Positions 29,430-41,145 of a DNA stretch of 64,000 nt are shown here, in pieces (position 1 is the stretch's first letter; every line of letters begins with the position of its first letter). The position numbers were made by a program, and so were the translations under genes. The DNA is from Burkholderia multivorans ATCC BAA-247 (GTDB lineage: Bacteria; Pseudomonadota; Gammaproteobacteria; Burkholderiales; Burkholderiaceae). The stretch lies in NCBI RefSeq assembly GCF_000959525.1, contig NZ_CP009830.1, forward strand, positions 186,001 through 250,000, given 5' to 3'. Below the pieces are notes generated by a model. It saw only the letters and a program-made list of their open reading frames with translations, searched no databases and had not been told where the DNA came from.

Positions 29430-30620
29430 ATGACGACACAGGATCCGATCGTAATCGTCGGCGCGGCGCGTACGCCGATGGGCAGCTTTCAGGGCGACCT
29501 GGCCGCGGCGAGCGCGAGCGATCTCGGCGCGGTGGCGATCCGCGCGGCGCTCGAGCGCGCGAACGTACCGGCCGAGCGCATCGACGAAATTGTGTTCGGC
29601 TGCGTGCTGCCGGCCGGACAGGGGCAGGCGCCGGCACGTCAGGCCGCGCTGAAGGCCGGCCTGCCGCTATCGGCCGGCGCGACGACCGTCAACAAGATGT
29701 GTGGCTCGGGGATGAAGGCCGCGATGTTCGCGCACGATCTGCTGTATGCCGGCTCGGCAAAGGTCGCGGTCGCGGGCGGGATGGAAAGCATGACGAATGC
29801 GCCGTATCTGCTGCCCAAGGCACGCGCCGGCATGCGGATGGGGCACGGCCAGGTGCTCGATCACATGTTCCTCGACGGGCTCGAGGACGCCTATGAAAAA
29901 GGCCGCCTGATGGGCACGTTCGCGGAAGACTGCGCGCAGGCCTATCAGTTCACGCGCGAAGCGCAGGACGCGTTCGCGATCGCGTCGCTCACGCGTGCGC
30001 AGCGCGCGATCGCCGAAGGTCGCTTCGCGGCCGAGATCGCGCCGGTCACGGTGAAGGCCGGCAAGACGGAAACCGTCGTGTCGATCGACGAGCAGCCGGG
30101 CAAGGCGAAGCTCGACAAGATCCCGACGCTGAAGCCCGCGTTCCGTGAAGGCGGCACCGTCACGGCTGCGAACGCGTCGTCGATCTCGGACGGCGCGGCC
30201 GCGCTCGTGATGATGCGCCGCTCCGAAGCGCAGCGTCTCGGTCTCACGCCGAAGGCCGTGATCGTTGGCCACGCGACGTTTGCGAACAAGCCGAATCTGT
30301 TCGCGACCGCGCCGATCGGCGCGATTCGCACGCTATCCGAAAAGACCGGCTGGAACCTGCGCGACGTCGATCTGTTCGAGATCAACGAGGCGTTCGCAGT
30401 CGTCCCGATGGCGGCGATGCGCGATCTCGATCTGCCGCACGACAAGGTCAACGTGCACGGCGGTGCGTGCGCGCTCGGTCATCCGATCGGCGCATCGGGC
30501 GCACGCGTGATGGTGACGCTGCTGGCCGCGCTTGAAACGTACGGCCTGAAGCGCGGCGTCGCGTCGCTGTGCATCGGCGGAGGCGAAGCGACGGCGATCG
30601 CGATCGAACGCGTCGCGTAA
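29430..30620 (+). CDS. Acetyl-CoA C-acyltransferase (thiolase)
   Basis: A 396-residue thiolase that cleaves 3-ketoacyl-CoA or condenses two acyl-CoA units. The nucleophile Cys91 is in NKMCGSGMKA, the active-site Asn/His region in EINEAFAVVP, the His in GGACALGHPIGASGAR, and the second Cys in SLCIGGGEATA. GGAGG lies ten bases upstream of the ATG. It is the last gene of the three-gene operon starting at 26951. With the HSD17B10-like enzyme it could form the last two steps of isoleucine-type branched-chain degradation or of a short-chain beta-oxidation. Confidence 0.93.
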   Translation: MTTQDPIVIVGAARTPMGSFQGDLAAASASDLGAVAIRAALERANVPAERIDEIVFGCVLPAGQGQAPARQAALKAGLPLSAGATTVNKMCGSGMKAAMFAHDLLYAGSAKVAVAGGMESMTNAPYLLPKARAGMRMGHGQVLDHMFLDGLEDAYEKGRLMGTFAEDCAQAYQFTREAQDAFAIASLTRAQRAIAEGRFAAEIAPVTVKAGKTETVVSIDEQPGKAKLDKIPTLKPAFREGGTVTAANASSISDGAAALVMMRRSEAQRLGLTPKAVIVGHATFANKPNLFATAPIGAIRTLSEKTGWNLRDVDLFEINEAFAVVPMAAMRDLDLPHDKVNVHGGACALGHPIGASGARVMVTLLAALETYGLKRGVASLCIGGGEATAIAIERVA

Positions 30621-30729
30621 CGGCGAGTGCATCGGCGCGCGGCACGGTGGCGCGCGCGGTGCGAGGGGCGACGACGAGTGACGCACGCGGCCACGCCGCT
30701 GCGCGCTCGCGTCGCCCTTTTTGCGCGCG

Positions 30730-31422
30730 CTAGCGCGGCGCTTTCGGCGACACGGCGCCGCACGCGCGCAGCACGAGCTGCACGACCTGCTCGGTCTTCT
30801 CGTCGAACGCCTTCTGCGTGAGCGCACGCTTGCCGCTCAGCGCACGGATCTGCGCGTCGAAATCCGCATAGTGCTGCGTGGTCGCCCAGATCAGATACAT
30901 CAGCGCACGCGCATCGATCGGCGCGAGCAGCCCGCGCGCGATCCAGCCGTCGATCACTTTCACGCGCGTATCGAACCACGGCTTCACGCGGTCCGACAGA
31001 ATGTCCTGCATATGCTCGGCGCCGTGGATGATCTCGTTCGCCCACACCTTCGAGCCGAGCGGCCGGCGCCGCGACAGCGCCATCTTCGCGCGCACGTAGT
31101 TGCCGATCGCCTCCACCGGATCGTCGCCGGCCTCGAACGAACCGGCCGCGCGGTGCCAGTCCTCGAATAGATCGTCGAGCACGCGGCGGTACAGCGCGAG
31201 TTTCGTCGGGAAGTAGTAATGCAGGTTCGCCTTCGGCAAACCGGCGCGCTCCGCGATCATCGCGGTGCTCGCCCCGTCGAGCCCGCGCTCGGCGAACACG
31301 GCTTCCGCGCACGCGAGCAGATGCGCTTCGTTGCTCTCGCGGATGTGCGCCTTGCGTCGCCGCAAAGGCGTGTGCGCTGGATCGCTTTCGGTCACTGCGG
31401 CGCTCGCGTCGTCATGTCTCAT
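30730..31422 (-). CDS. TetR-family regulator of pyrimidine degradation (RutR/PydR-like)
   Basis: A 230-residue TetR regulator with an Arg-rich N-terminal tail. Its helix-turn-helix spans about 30-75 (HLLACAEAVFAERGLDGASTAMIAERAGLPKANLHYYFPTK in pieces). The C-terminal domain (about 85-225) has the RutR-type phrases VRAKMALSRRRPLGSKVWANEIIHG and LIWATTQHYADFD. RutR senses pyrimidines in Escherichia coli; here the gene is divergent from a complete reductive pyrimidine operon, so it is its likely repressor, released by a pathway intermediate. AAGGACA lies upstream of the ATG. The target site is probably the perfect inverted repeat at 31599-31616. Confidence 0.87.
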   Translation of the reverse strand: MRHDDASAAVTESDPAHTPLRRRKAHIRESNEAHLLACAEAVFAERGLDGASTAMIAERAGLPKANLHYYFPTKLALYRRVLDDLFEDWHRAAGSFEAGDDPVEAIGNYVRAKMALSRRRPLGSKVWANEIIHGAEHMQDILSDRVKPWFDTRVKVIDGWIARGLLAPIDARALMYLIWATTQHYADFDAQIRALSGKRALTQKAFDEKTEQVVQLVLRACGAVSPKAPR

Positions 31423-31786
31423 CGTTGTCCTTGCGCGGCGCGCATGCCGCGTTGGGCTTCATTCTAGCCGCTCGTGCGCGTCGCGCCCATGCACGGCCGT
31501 GCGGCCGGTGCACGCGATGTTGCGATGCGGTGGCACGTTTCTCGCTCGTTCGATCCCGCAAAGAAAGACATTGCTTTGGCAATTTTGATCGTCTAAAACC
31601 TGTCCAATCGGACAGGATTCGATGCGCGGCGAGCAGCCGTGCTAACCCCGCCGGCGATGTGTCGGACGAAACGCGTCAACGATGCGCACACGCACCGCAG
31701 CCGTGCACGTGTGCGCCGAAACGGACCGCATGCGCACCGGCGAAGACCGGATCGACGACCTCACCGACCCCACAGGAGCGACGCGA
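31423..31786. other. Divergent control region of the pyrimidine operon
   Basis: About 360 bases between the TetR gene and pydC, without a gene. It contains the promoter-operator described separately. The stretch from the operator to pydC (31617-31786) is a long leader; an in-frame extension of pydC to 31682 lacks a ribosome binding site and conserved sequence. Confidence 0.55.
31571..31616 (+). promoter_or_regulatory. Promoter and TetR-type operator of the pyrimidine operon
   Basis: TTGCTT (31571-31576), 17 bases, then TAAAAC (31594-31599) form a plausible sigma-70 promoter. CCTGTCC-AATC-GGACAGG (31599-31616), a perfect seven-base inverted repeat with a four-base centre, starts at the end of the -10 box and covers the expected start site. 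This is the place for a repressor to block transcription. Confidence 0.65.
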
Positions 31787-33067
31787 ATGAATGCGGTATC
31801 GGAAGCATTGAAGCGGACGGCCATCGATCCGTCGGTCAAGGTAGACGGCAAGCGTTTGTGGAACAGCCTGATGGAAATCGCGAAGATCGGCGCGACGCCG
31901 AAGGGCGGCGTGTGCCGCCTTGCGCTGACCGATCTCGACAAGGCGGGCCGCGACCTGATCGTACGCTGGGCGAAGGAAGCGGGGTGCACGGTGACCGTCG
32001 ATACGATGGGCAACGTGTTCATGCGCCGCGCCGGGCGCGTCGCCGATGCGGCGCCGGTCGTCACGGGCTCGCACGCGGATTCGCAGCCGACCGGCGGCCG
32101 CTTCGACGGCATCTATGGCGTGCTCGGCGGTCTCGAGGTGATTCGGAGTCTGAACGACCACGGGATCGAGACCGAGCATCCGGTCGAGGTCGTGATCTGG
32201 ACCAACGAGGAAGGCTCGCGCTTCGCGCCTGCCATGGTCGCGTCGGGCGTGTTCGCGGGCGTGTTTACGCTCGAGTACGGGCTGTCGCGCAAGGACGTCG
32301 ACGGCAAGACGATCGGCGAGGAACTCCGGCGCATCGGCTATGCGGGCGACGTGCCGTGCGGCGGCCGGCCGTTGCATGCGGCGTTCGAGCTGCATATCGA
32401 ACAAGGGCCGATTCTCGAAGCCGAGCGCAAGACGATCGGTGTCGTCACCGATGCGCAAGGGCAGCGCTGGTACGAGATCACGTTGACCGGACAGGAAGCG
32501 CATGCCGGCCCCACGCCGATGCCGCGCCGTCGCGATGCGCTGCTCGGCGCGGCGCGCGTCGTCGATCTCGTCAACCGGATCGGCCTCGATCACGCGCCGT
32601 TCGGCTGCGCGACGGTCGGGATGATGCAGGTGCATCCGAACTCGCGCAACGTGATTCCGGGCCGCGTGTTCTTCACCGTCGATTTCCGTCATCCGGACGA
32701 TGCGGTGCTCGCGCAGATGGATGCCGCGCTGCGCGACGGCGTCGCGCGCATCGCGGCCGACATCGGCCTCGAGACGGCGCTCGAGCAGATCTTCTACTAC
32801 AAGCCGGTCGCATTCGATCCGGCGTGCGTGCAGGCCGTGCGCGACGCCGCCGAGCGCTTCGGCTATTCGCATCGCGACATCGTGTCGGGTGCCGGCCACG
32901 ATGCGTGCTATCTCGCGCAGGTCGCGCCGACGTCGATGGTGTTCGTGCCGTGCGTCGACGGCATCAGTCATAACGAGGTCGAAGACGCGACGCCCGAGTG
33001 GATCGAGGCCGGCGCGAACGTATTGCTGCACGCGATGCTGTCGCGCGCGTGCGAGCCGGTGTCATGA
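31787..33067 (+). CDS. pydC: Zn-dependent N-carbamoyl-beta-alanine amidohydrolase (beta-ureidopropionase)
   Basis: A 426-residue M20-type amidohydrolase of the allantoate/hydantoinase/carbamoylase family. In this operon it performs the last step, N-carbamoyl-beta-alanine to beta-alanine, CO2 and ammonia. Metal ligands are visible: His in VTGSHADSQPTGG, Asp in GRFDGIYG, the Glu pair in WTNEEGSRFAPAM, His in LHIEQGP, and a late His in DGISHNEVE. Dimer-domain residues are in QEAHAGPTPM and GMMQVHPNSRNVIPG. AGGAG sits eight bases before the ATG at 31787. It is the first gene of the operon; the next gene starts 128 bases later. Confidence 0.9.
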   Translation: MNAVSEALKRTAIDPSVKVDGKRLWNSLMEIAKIGATPKGGVCRLALTDLDKAGRDLIVRWAKEAGCTVTVDTMGNVFMRRAGRVADAAPVVTGSHADSQPTGGRFDGIYGVLGGLEVIRSLNDHGIETEHPVEVVIWTNEEGSRFAPAMVASGVFAGVFTLEYGLSRKDVDGKTIGEELRRIGYAGDVPCGGRPLHAAFELHIEQGPILEAERKTIGVVTDAQGQRWYEITLTGQEAHAGPTPMPRRRDALLGAARVVDLVNRIGLDHAPFGCATVGMMQVHPNSRNVIPGRVFFTVDFRHPDDAVLAQMDAALRDGVARIAADIGLETALEQIFYYKPVAFDPACVQAVRDAAERFGYSHRDIVSGAGHDACYLAQVAPTSMVFVPCVDGISHNEVEDATPEWIEAGANVLLHAMLSRACEPVS

Positions 33068-33195
33068 CGCAGCAGCCGTAACGCGGCGCGCGGCCCGCAC
33101 GCCGCCGCCGTACCGCATTCCGCAGCACGATCGTCCCGGCGCCGCAACGCAGCCGGCGGGGACGGCTTTGCCTCCACCCAGCCGAAGGAACGCGT

Positions 33196-34533
33196 ATGAC
33201 CACCCAGCCAACCGGCGATATCGCCGCGCATCGCCAGTCGTCCACGCAGCTCTCCTGCGAATTCGCGGACATCGCGCCGCTGCTAGACCCGACCGCGGCC
33301 GCGGCGGCCGCGAGCCGCTGCCACTACTGCTACGACGCGCCGTGCGTGCACGCCTGCCCGACGCAGATCGACATTCCGGGCTTCATCCGCAAGATCGGCA
33401 ACGGCAACCTGAAGGGCGCGGCGATCGACATCCTGTCCGCGAATCCGCTCGGCGGAATGTGCGCGCGCGTCTGTCCGACCGAAATCCTGTGCGAGGGCGC
33501 ATGCGTGCGCAACCATCAGGACGCGCAGCCCGTCGCGATCGGCGCGCTGCAGCGGCATGCGACCGACTGGGCGATGGCGAGCGGCGCGGTGCGCTTCCAG
33601 CGCGTGCCCGACACGGGATACCACGTCGCCGTGGTCGGCGCGGGGCCGGCCGGGCTCGCGTGCGCGCACCGGCTCGCGCTCGCCGGCCATCGCGTGACAC
33701 TGTTCGATGCGCGTGCGAAGGCGGGCGGGCTCAACGAATACGGAATCGCCGCCTACAAGACCGTCGACGATTTCGCGCAGCGCGAAGTGGACTGGCTGCT
33801 GTCGGTCGGCGGCATCGAGCTGAAGACGGGCGTCGCGCTCGGCCGCGACCTGACGCTCGACGCGCTGCGCGAAGGGCACGATGCGGTGTTTCTCGCGATC
33901 GGCCTCGGCGGCGTGCGCGCGCTTGCGGTGGAGGGCGAGCAGCTCGCGGGCGTGATGAACGCGGTCGATTTCATCGAACAGGTGCGGCAGGCCGATGCGC
34001 TCGAGAACGTGCCGGTCGGGCGCCGCGTGGTCGTGATCGGCGGCGGCAACACGGCGGTCGATGCGGCCGTGCAGAGCCGCAAGCTCGGCGCGGAGCGCGT
34101 GACGATGGTGTATCGGCGCGGCGTCGAAGCGATGAGTGCGACCTGGGCCGAACGCGAGTTCGCGCAGAAGAACGGCGTGACGCTCGTCACGCATGCGCGC
34201 CCGGTGCGGATGATCGGTGCAGGCGGTCAGGTGACGGGCGTCGAATTCGACACGGCGTCCGGCGAGCGCCTGACGATCGACGCCGATATGGTGCTGAAGG
34301 CGATCGGCCAGACGCTCGTGCCGGACGGCGTCGCCCCCGCGCTGCTGACGCCCGACGGCGCGCGCATTGCCGTCGACGCGGACGGCCGCACCGCATGGCC
34401 CGACGTATGGGCGGGCGGCGACTGCGCCGCGACGGGCGGCATCGATCTGACGGTACAGGCGGTGCAGGACGGCAAGCGCGCAGCCGCGTCGATCGACGCC
34501 GCGCTCGCGCAACGCAGTGTGCGCGCCGCGTGA
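33196..34533 (+). CDS. preT: NAD-dependent dihydropyrimidine dehydrogenase subunit PreT
   Basis: A 445-residue flavoprotein that, with PreA, reduces uracil and thymine to the 5,6-dihydro forms using NADH. The N-terminal iron-sulfur region has CHYCYDAPCVHACP (Cys42, 45, 50, 54) and GGMCARVCPTEILCEGAC. The first dinucleotide fold has VAVVGAGPAGLACAHRLA (about 138-155, FAD) and the second VVVIGGGNTAVDAA (about 278-291, NAD). A C-terminal flavin motif, DVWAGGDCAATGGIDLTVQAV, completes the GltD-like arrangement. AAGGAA precedes the start. PreA follows after 58 bases; the two form a heteromer. Confidence 0.93.
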   Translation: MTTQPTGDIAAHRQSSTQLSCEFADIAPLLDPTAAAAAASRCHYCYDAPCVHACPTQIDIPGFIRKIGNGNLKGAAIDILSANPLGGMCARVCPTEILCEGACVRNHQDAQPVAIGALQRHATDWAMASGAVRFQRVPDTGYHVAVVGAGPAGLACAHRLALAGHRVTLFDARAKAGGLNEYGIAAYKTVDDFAQREVDWLLSVGGIELKTGVALGRDLTLDALREGHDAVFLAIGLGGVRALAVEGEQLAGVMNAVDFIEQVRQADALENVPVGRRVVVIGGGNTAVDAAVQSRKLGAERVTMVYRRGVEAMSATWAEREFAQKNGVTLVTHARPVRMIGAGGQVTGVEFDTASGERLTIDADMVLKAIGQTLVPDGVAPALLTPDGARIAVDADGRTAWPDVWAGGDCAATGGIDLTVQAVQDGKRAAASIDAALAQRSVRAA

Positions 34534-34591
34534 GCGGTGCATCGCGCGTCCTCGTATCGACGACAACGACCCCACCTTCACGGAGCCGAAC

Positions 34592-35899
34592 ATGGCCGAT
34601 CTTCGCTGCACCATTGCGGGCATCACTTCTCCGAATCCGTTCTGGCTGGCCTCCGCGCCGCCGACCGACAAGGCCTACAACGTCAACCGCGCGTTCGAGG
34701 CGGGCTGGGGCGGCGTCGTCTGGAAGACGCTCGGACTCGATCCGCACGTCGTCAACGTCAGCTCGCGCTACGGCGCCGTGCAGTGGAACGGCCAGCGGAT
34801 CGCGGGGCTGAACAACATCGAGCTGATCACCGATCGTCCGCTCGACGTGAACCTGCGCGAAATCGCGCAGGTGAAGCGCGACTGGCCCGACCGCGCGCTG
34901 ATCGTGTCGCTGATGGTGCCGTGCAACGAGCGCGACTGGAAATGGATCCTGCCGCTCGTCGAGGACACCGGCGCCGATGCGGTCGAACTGAACTTCGGCT
35001 GTCCGCACGGCATGAGCGAGCGCGGCATGGGCGCGGCCGTCGGGCAGGTGCCCGAATACGTCGAGATGGTCACGCGCTGGGTCAAGGAAGGCACGAAGCT
35101 GCCGTGTCTCGTGAAGCTCACGCCGAACATCAGCGACATCCGGATGGGTTCGCGCGCCGCCTACAAGGGCGGCGCGGACGGCGTGTCGCTGATCAACACG
35201 ATCAATTCGATCGTCGCGGTCGATCTCGACCAGATGGCGCCGATCCCGACCGTCGACGGCAAGGGCACGCACGGCGGCTACTGCGGGCCGGCGGTCAAGC
35301 CGATCGCGCTGAACATGGTCGCGGAGATCGCGCGCGATCCGGAAACGCCGAACCTGCCGATCTCCGGCATCGGCGGCATTTCGACATGGCGCGACGCCGC
35401 CGAATTCATCGTGCTCGGCGCGGGCAGCGTGCAGGTCTGCACGGCGGCGATGCATTACGGATTCCGGATCGTGTCGGACCTCGTGGACGGGCTGTCGAAC
35501 TGGATGGACGACAAGGGCTATGCGACGCTCGACGACGTGCGCGGCCGCGCGGTGCCGAACGTCACCGACTGGAAGTACCTGAACCTGCAGTACGACATCA
35601 AGGCGCGCATCGACCAGGACCGCTGCATCCAGTGCGGGCTGTGCCACATCGCCTGCGAGGACACCTCGCATCAGGCGATCACGCGCGAGAAGGACGGCGT
35701 GCGGCACTTCGAAGTCGTCGATGCGGACTGCGTCGGCTGCAACCTCTGCATGCACGTGTGTCCGGTCGAACAGTGCATCACGATGGAGCGCGTCGACGCG
35801 GGCGGCTACGCGAACTGGACCACGCATCCGAACAACCCGGCACGCGCGGACGCAGGCGCGGGCGCCGCGCCGCCCGAGAAGCATGCGAAGGCGGCCTGA
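34592..35899 (+). CDS. preA: NAD-dependent dihydropyrimidine dehydrogenase subunit PreA
   Basis: A 435-residue FMN- and iron-sulfur-containing partner of PreT. An N-terminal TIM-barrel domain like dihydroorotate dehydrogenase (about 1-310) has NPFWLASAPPTDK, NFGCPHGMSERGMG (with the catalytic Cys), VKLTPNI and GIGGISTWRDAAEFI (phosphate binding). The C-terminal ferredoxin domain (about 340-405) has CIQCGLCHIACEDTSHQ and CVGCNLCMHVCPVEQC, two 4Fe-4S sites. The start at 34592 has CGGAG upstream and gives the family N-terminus MADLRCTIAGI. The last 30 residues are a variable Ala-rich tail. Confidence 0.94.
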   Translation: MADLRCTIAGITSPNPFWLASAPPTDKAYNVNRAFEAGWGGVVWKTLGLDPHVVNVSSRYGAVQWNGQRIAGLNNIELITDRPLDVNLREIAQVKRDWPDRALIVSLMVPCNERDWKWILPLVEDTGADAVELNFGCPHGMSERGMGAAVGQVPEYVEMVTRWVKEGTKLPCLVKLTPNISDIRMGSRAAYKGGADGVSLINTINSIVAVDLDQMAPIPTVDGKGTHGGYCGPAVKPIALNMVAEIARDPETPNLPISGIGGISTWRDAAEFIVLGAGSVQVCTAAMHYGFRIVSDLVDGLSNWMDDKGYATLDDVRGRAVPNVTDWKYLNLQYDIKARIDQDRCIQCGLCHIACEDTSHQAITREKDGVRHFEVVDADCVGCNLCMHVCPVEQCITMERVDAGGYANWTTHPNNPARADAGAGAAPPEKHAKAA

Positions 35900-35998
35900 G
35901 CGGTAGCCGGCGGCGCGGTGCGAGCCGGGCCGCCGTTTTCGATTCCGTCGGCCGGCATCGAGCGATGCCGGCGCGGACGTTTCCGTGGAGCGCATCCG

Positions 35999-39017
<3,019 letters not shown>

Positions 39018-39048
39018 GCCTGCGGCGCGGGGCGGGCGGCGGCGCGCG

Positions 39049-40161
39049 TCAGCGCACGTCGTCCACTTCGCGGATCGGGATCACCGTGCGCGCGCCGCAC
39101 TGGCGCAGCAGGTCGCGCAGTTCGTTGATGACGGGAAACACCTCGTGGTTCCAGTCGGCGCCCTGCTCGTCGTGCGCTTCCTGCTCGCGCTCGACGATCC
39201 AGCGATCCTCGCCGAAGATGCGCTCGGTAAACCAGACGAGCAGCGGCCACGCGAGATCGAGCGCGAACGGCACGCCCGGCTTGCGGATCGACAGCAGCCC
39301 GAACGTGCGGTTGGTGCGCTGCGCGGCATCGAGCGGCACGTAGACGATCCACAGGTCCATCACGAGCGTGCCTTCGCTCGAGCGAATCTGCAGCGTTTGA
39401 TACGGGTAGCCGGTGCGCACCGTCATCACGCTCTTGTTCGCCTGGTCGCCCGGCTTCTTGCTCGAACCGAACACGAGCGCCTCGCCGACCGGCTGCTTGC
39501 CTTCCATGCGCGCGAACGTGTAGTCGACCTCGACCCAGTCGTCGCCGCGACGGCGGCCGACGCAGCGTGCACGCATCTGGCCCATCTGCTTGCGGTGCAG
39601 GAACTGATGGTTCATGTCCATCAGGTTCTCGTGCATGAACGAGTAGTGGCACTTGACCTCGCGGCCGAAGCGGCGCGTCTTGTAGGCGCGGTCGTCCGCG
39701 GAGGCGAGCAACGGGAACGGCCGTTCGTCGGCGCGCGTCGCGTCGCCGGGGAACACGAAGATCAGCCCGTGCGCTTCGCGGCACGGATACGCGCGCACGC
39801 CGTTCGGCAGCCGCTCGCGGCCGAGATAGGGGACGTCGACGCAGCGGCCGCTGCTGCAGTCGTAGGTCCAGCCGTGATAGCAGCAGCGCAGCGTTTCGCC
39901 GGCGACGACGCCCGCATGCAGCGGCACCTGGCGGTGCGCGCAACGGTCTTCGAGCGCGTAGACGGCGCCCGATTCGGTGCGCACGAGCACGATCGGCTCG
40001 CCGGCGAAGCGCACGCCGAGCGTCTTGCCACGCTTGAGCTCGCGCGACCACGCGAGCGGATACCAGTAATCGGGGTGAATCGGCACGCGGCGCAGATCGC
40101 GCACGAGCGCGCCGCTGGCGGGTTCGAGGGTATTGCTGTCGGGCAAAGGCACTGCGCGCAT
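39049..40161 (-). CDS. Rieske non-heme iron oxygenase, alpha-type subunit
   Basis: A 370-residue oxygenase. The Rieske 2Fe-2S ligands are Cys74-x-His76 (RCAHRQVPL) and Cys93-x2-His96 (RCCYHGWTYD). The mononuclear iron site is His185 and His189 in NLMDMNHQFLH, with a more distal Asp. The size and single subunit suggest the group of vanillate O-demethylase, LigX and KshA-like monooxygenases; the substrate cannot be told. No dedicated ferredoxin or reductase gene is adjacent, so electrons must come from elsewhere. A strong AAGGAGG site precedes the ATG at 40161. It is convergent with the pyrimidine operon and 176 bases from msrA in the same direction. Confidence 0.87.
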   Translation of the reverse strand: MRAVPLPDSNTLEPASGALVRDLRRVPIHPDYWYPLAWSRELKRGKTLGVRFAGEPIVLVRTESGAVYALEDRCAHRQVPLHAGVVAGETLRCCYHGWTYDCSSGRCVDVPYLGRERLPNGVRAYPCREAHGLIFVFPGDATRADERPFPLLASADDRAYKTRRFGREVKCHYSFMHENLMDMNHQFLHRKQMGQMRARCVGRRRGDDWVEVDYTFARMEGKQPVGEALVFGSSKKPGDQANKSVMTVRTGYPYQTLQIRSSEGTLVMDLWIVYVPLDAAQRTNRTFGLLSIRKPGVPFALDLAWPLLVWFTERIFGEDRWIVEREQEAHDEQGADWNHEVFPVINELRDLLRQCGARTVIPIREVDDVR

Positions 40162-40337
40162 GCGTGACGCCTCCTTGCTTGACCAGATGGTGATCGTCGC
40201 GTGACGCGACGGCGATCTGGAGGAGTCTACGCGAAGTTGCCGTGCCAAGCCCGATCGATGTCCATTTGTCCCGCTGTTGCGGTCGGACATTTCATATGAC
40301 GAAGCAGCGGCGGCCCGCGCGGCAGCCGCCGCGCCGG

Positions 40338-41081
40338 TCAGCGGCTCGCGTCGCGCCACAGGACCGCATCGGCGCGGTAGAGCGCCGGAAACCGCTGCTG
40401 CAGTGCGGCGACCTTCGGCAGATCGTTGAACGCGATGTAGGGCGCGTCCGGATGCAGTTCGAGGTAGTTCTGATGATACGACTCGGCCGGATAGAAGCCG
40501 TTGAACGGCTCGACGCGCGTGACGATCGGCGTGGCGAACGTATGCGCGCGACCGAGCTGCGCGACGTACGCGGTCGCGATCGCGCGCTGCTGCGCGCTGG
40601 TCGGGAAGATCGCCGAACGATACTGGGTGCCTTCGTCCGGGCCCTGCCGGTTCAGCTCGGTCGGGTCGTGCGCGACCGAGAAGAAGATCTGCAGCAGCCG
40701 GCCGTACGTGATCCGCGCGGGATCGTAGACGATGCGCACCGATTCGGCATGGCCGGTCAGGCCCGTGCCGACGAGCGCGTAATGCGCGGTTTCGGATGCG
40801 CCGCCCGCGTAGCCGGCCGTGACCTGCTTCACGCCCTTCACGTGTTCGAAGACGCCCTGCACGCCCCAGAAGCAGCCGCCGGCGAGCACGGCCGTTTCGT
40901 CGTGCGACGCGCCGGGCGTCTCGTCGAGCGTCGGGGCGGGCGCCGTGCGCGTCGGCTCGGCGGACTGGCCGGCACGCTGATAGCCGATCACGGCGGCGGC
41001 CGCGACGGCGAGCGCGCCGATGCGCCGCAGCATCGCCGTGCGCCGCCGGCGCGCCGGTTGTGGGGAGGATGTCGTGTTCAT
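40338..41081 (-). CDS. msrA: Peptide methionine sulfoxide reductase MsrA, exported
   Basis: A 247-residue MsrA, which reduces the S-epimer of methionine sulfoxide. The catalytic Cys70 is in AGGCFWGVQGVFEHVKGV, and the substrate-pocket region HAESVRIVYDP and ESYHQNYL are typical. The first 35 residues (RRRRTAMLRRIGALAVAAAAVIGY) are an N-terminal membrane anchor or signal, so the enzyme should act outside the cytoplasm. It contains no second Cys at all, so it lacks the usual resolving Cys near the C-terminus and must be recycled by an outside thiol. That donor is probably the thioredoxin domain of DipZ, encoded upstream. GAAGGAG precedes the start. It is the third gene of msrB-dipZ-msrA. Confidence 0.92.
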   Translation of the reverse strand: MNTTSSPQPARRRRTAMLRRIGALAVAAAAVIGYQRAGQSAEPTRTAPAPTLDETPGASHDETAVLAGGCFWGVQGVFEHVKGVKQVTAGYAGGASETAHYALVGTGLTGHAESVRIVYDPARITYGRLLQIFFSVAHDPTELNRQGPDEGTQYRSAIFPTSAQQRAIATAYVAQLGRAHTFATPIVTRVEPFNGFYPAESYHQNYLELHPDAPYIAFNDLPKVAALQQRFPALYRADAVLWRDASR

Positions 41082-41145
41082 CGTGGTACTCCTTCGCAGT
41101 CGGTTCGAAACGGGCGAGCGGCGCGCGACGTGCGCGCCGGCGCGG

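Noticed and set aside
40267-40291. TGTCC...GGACA inverted repeat upstream of the Rieske gene as a second site of the pyrimidine repressor
   Set aside because: It shares only five bases per arm with the 31599 operator and has a 13-base centre instead of six, so the spacing does not match.
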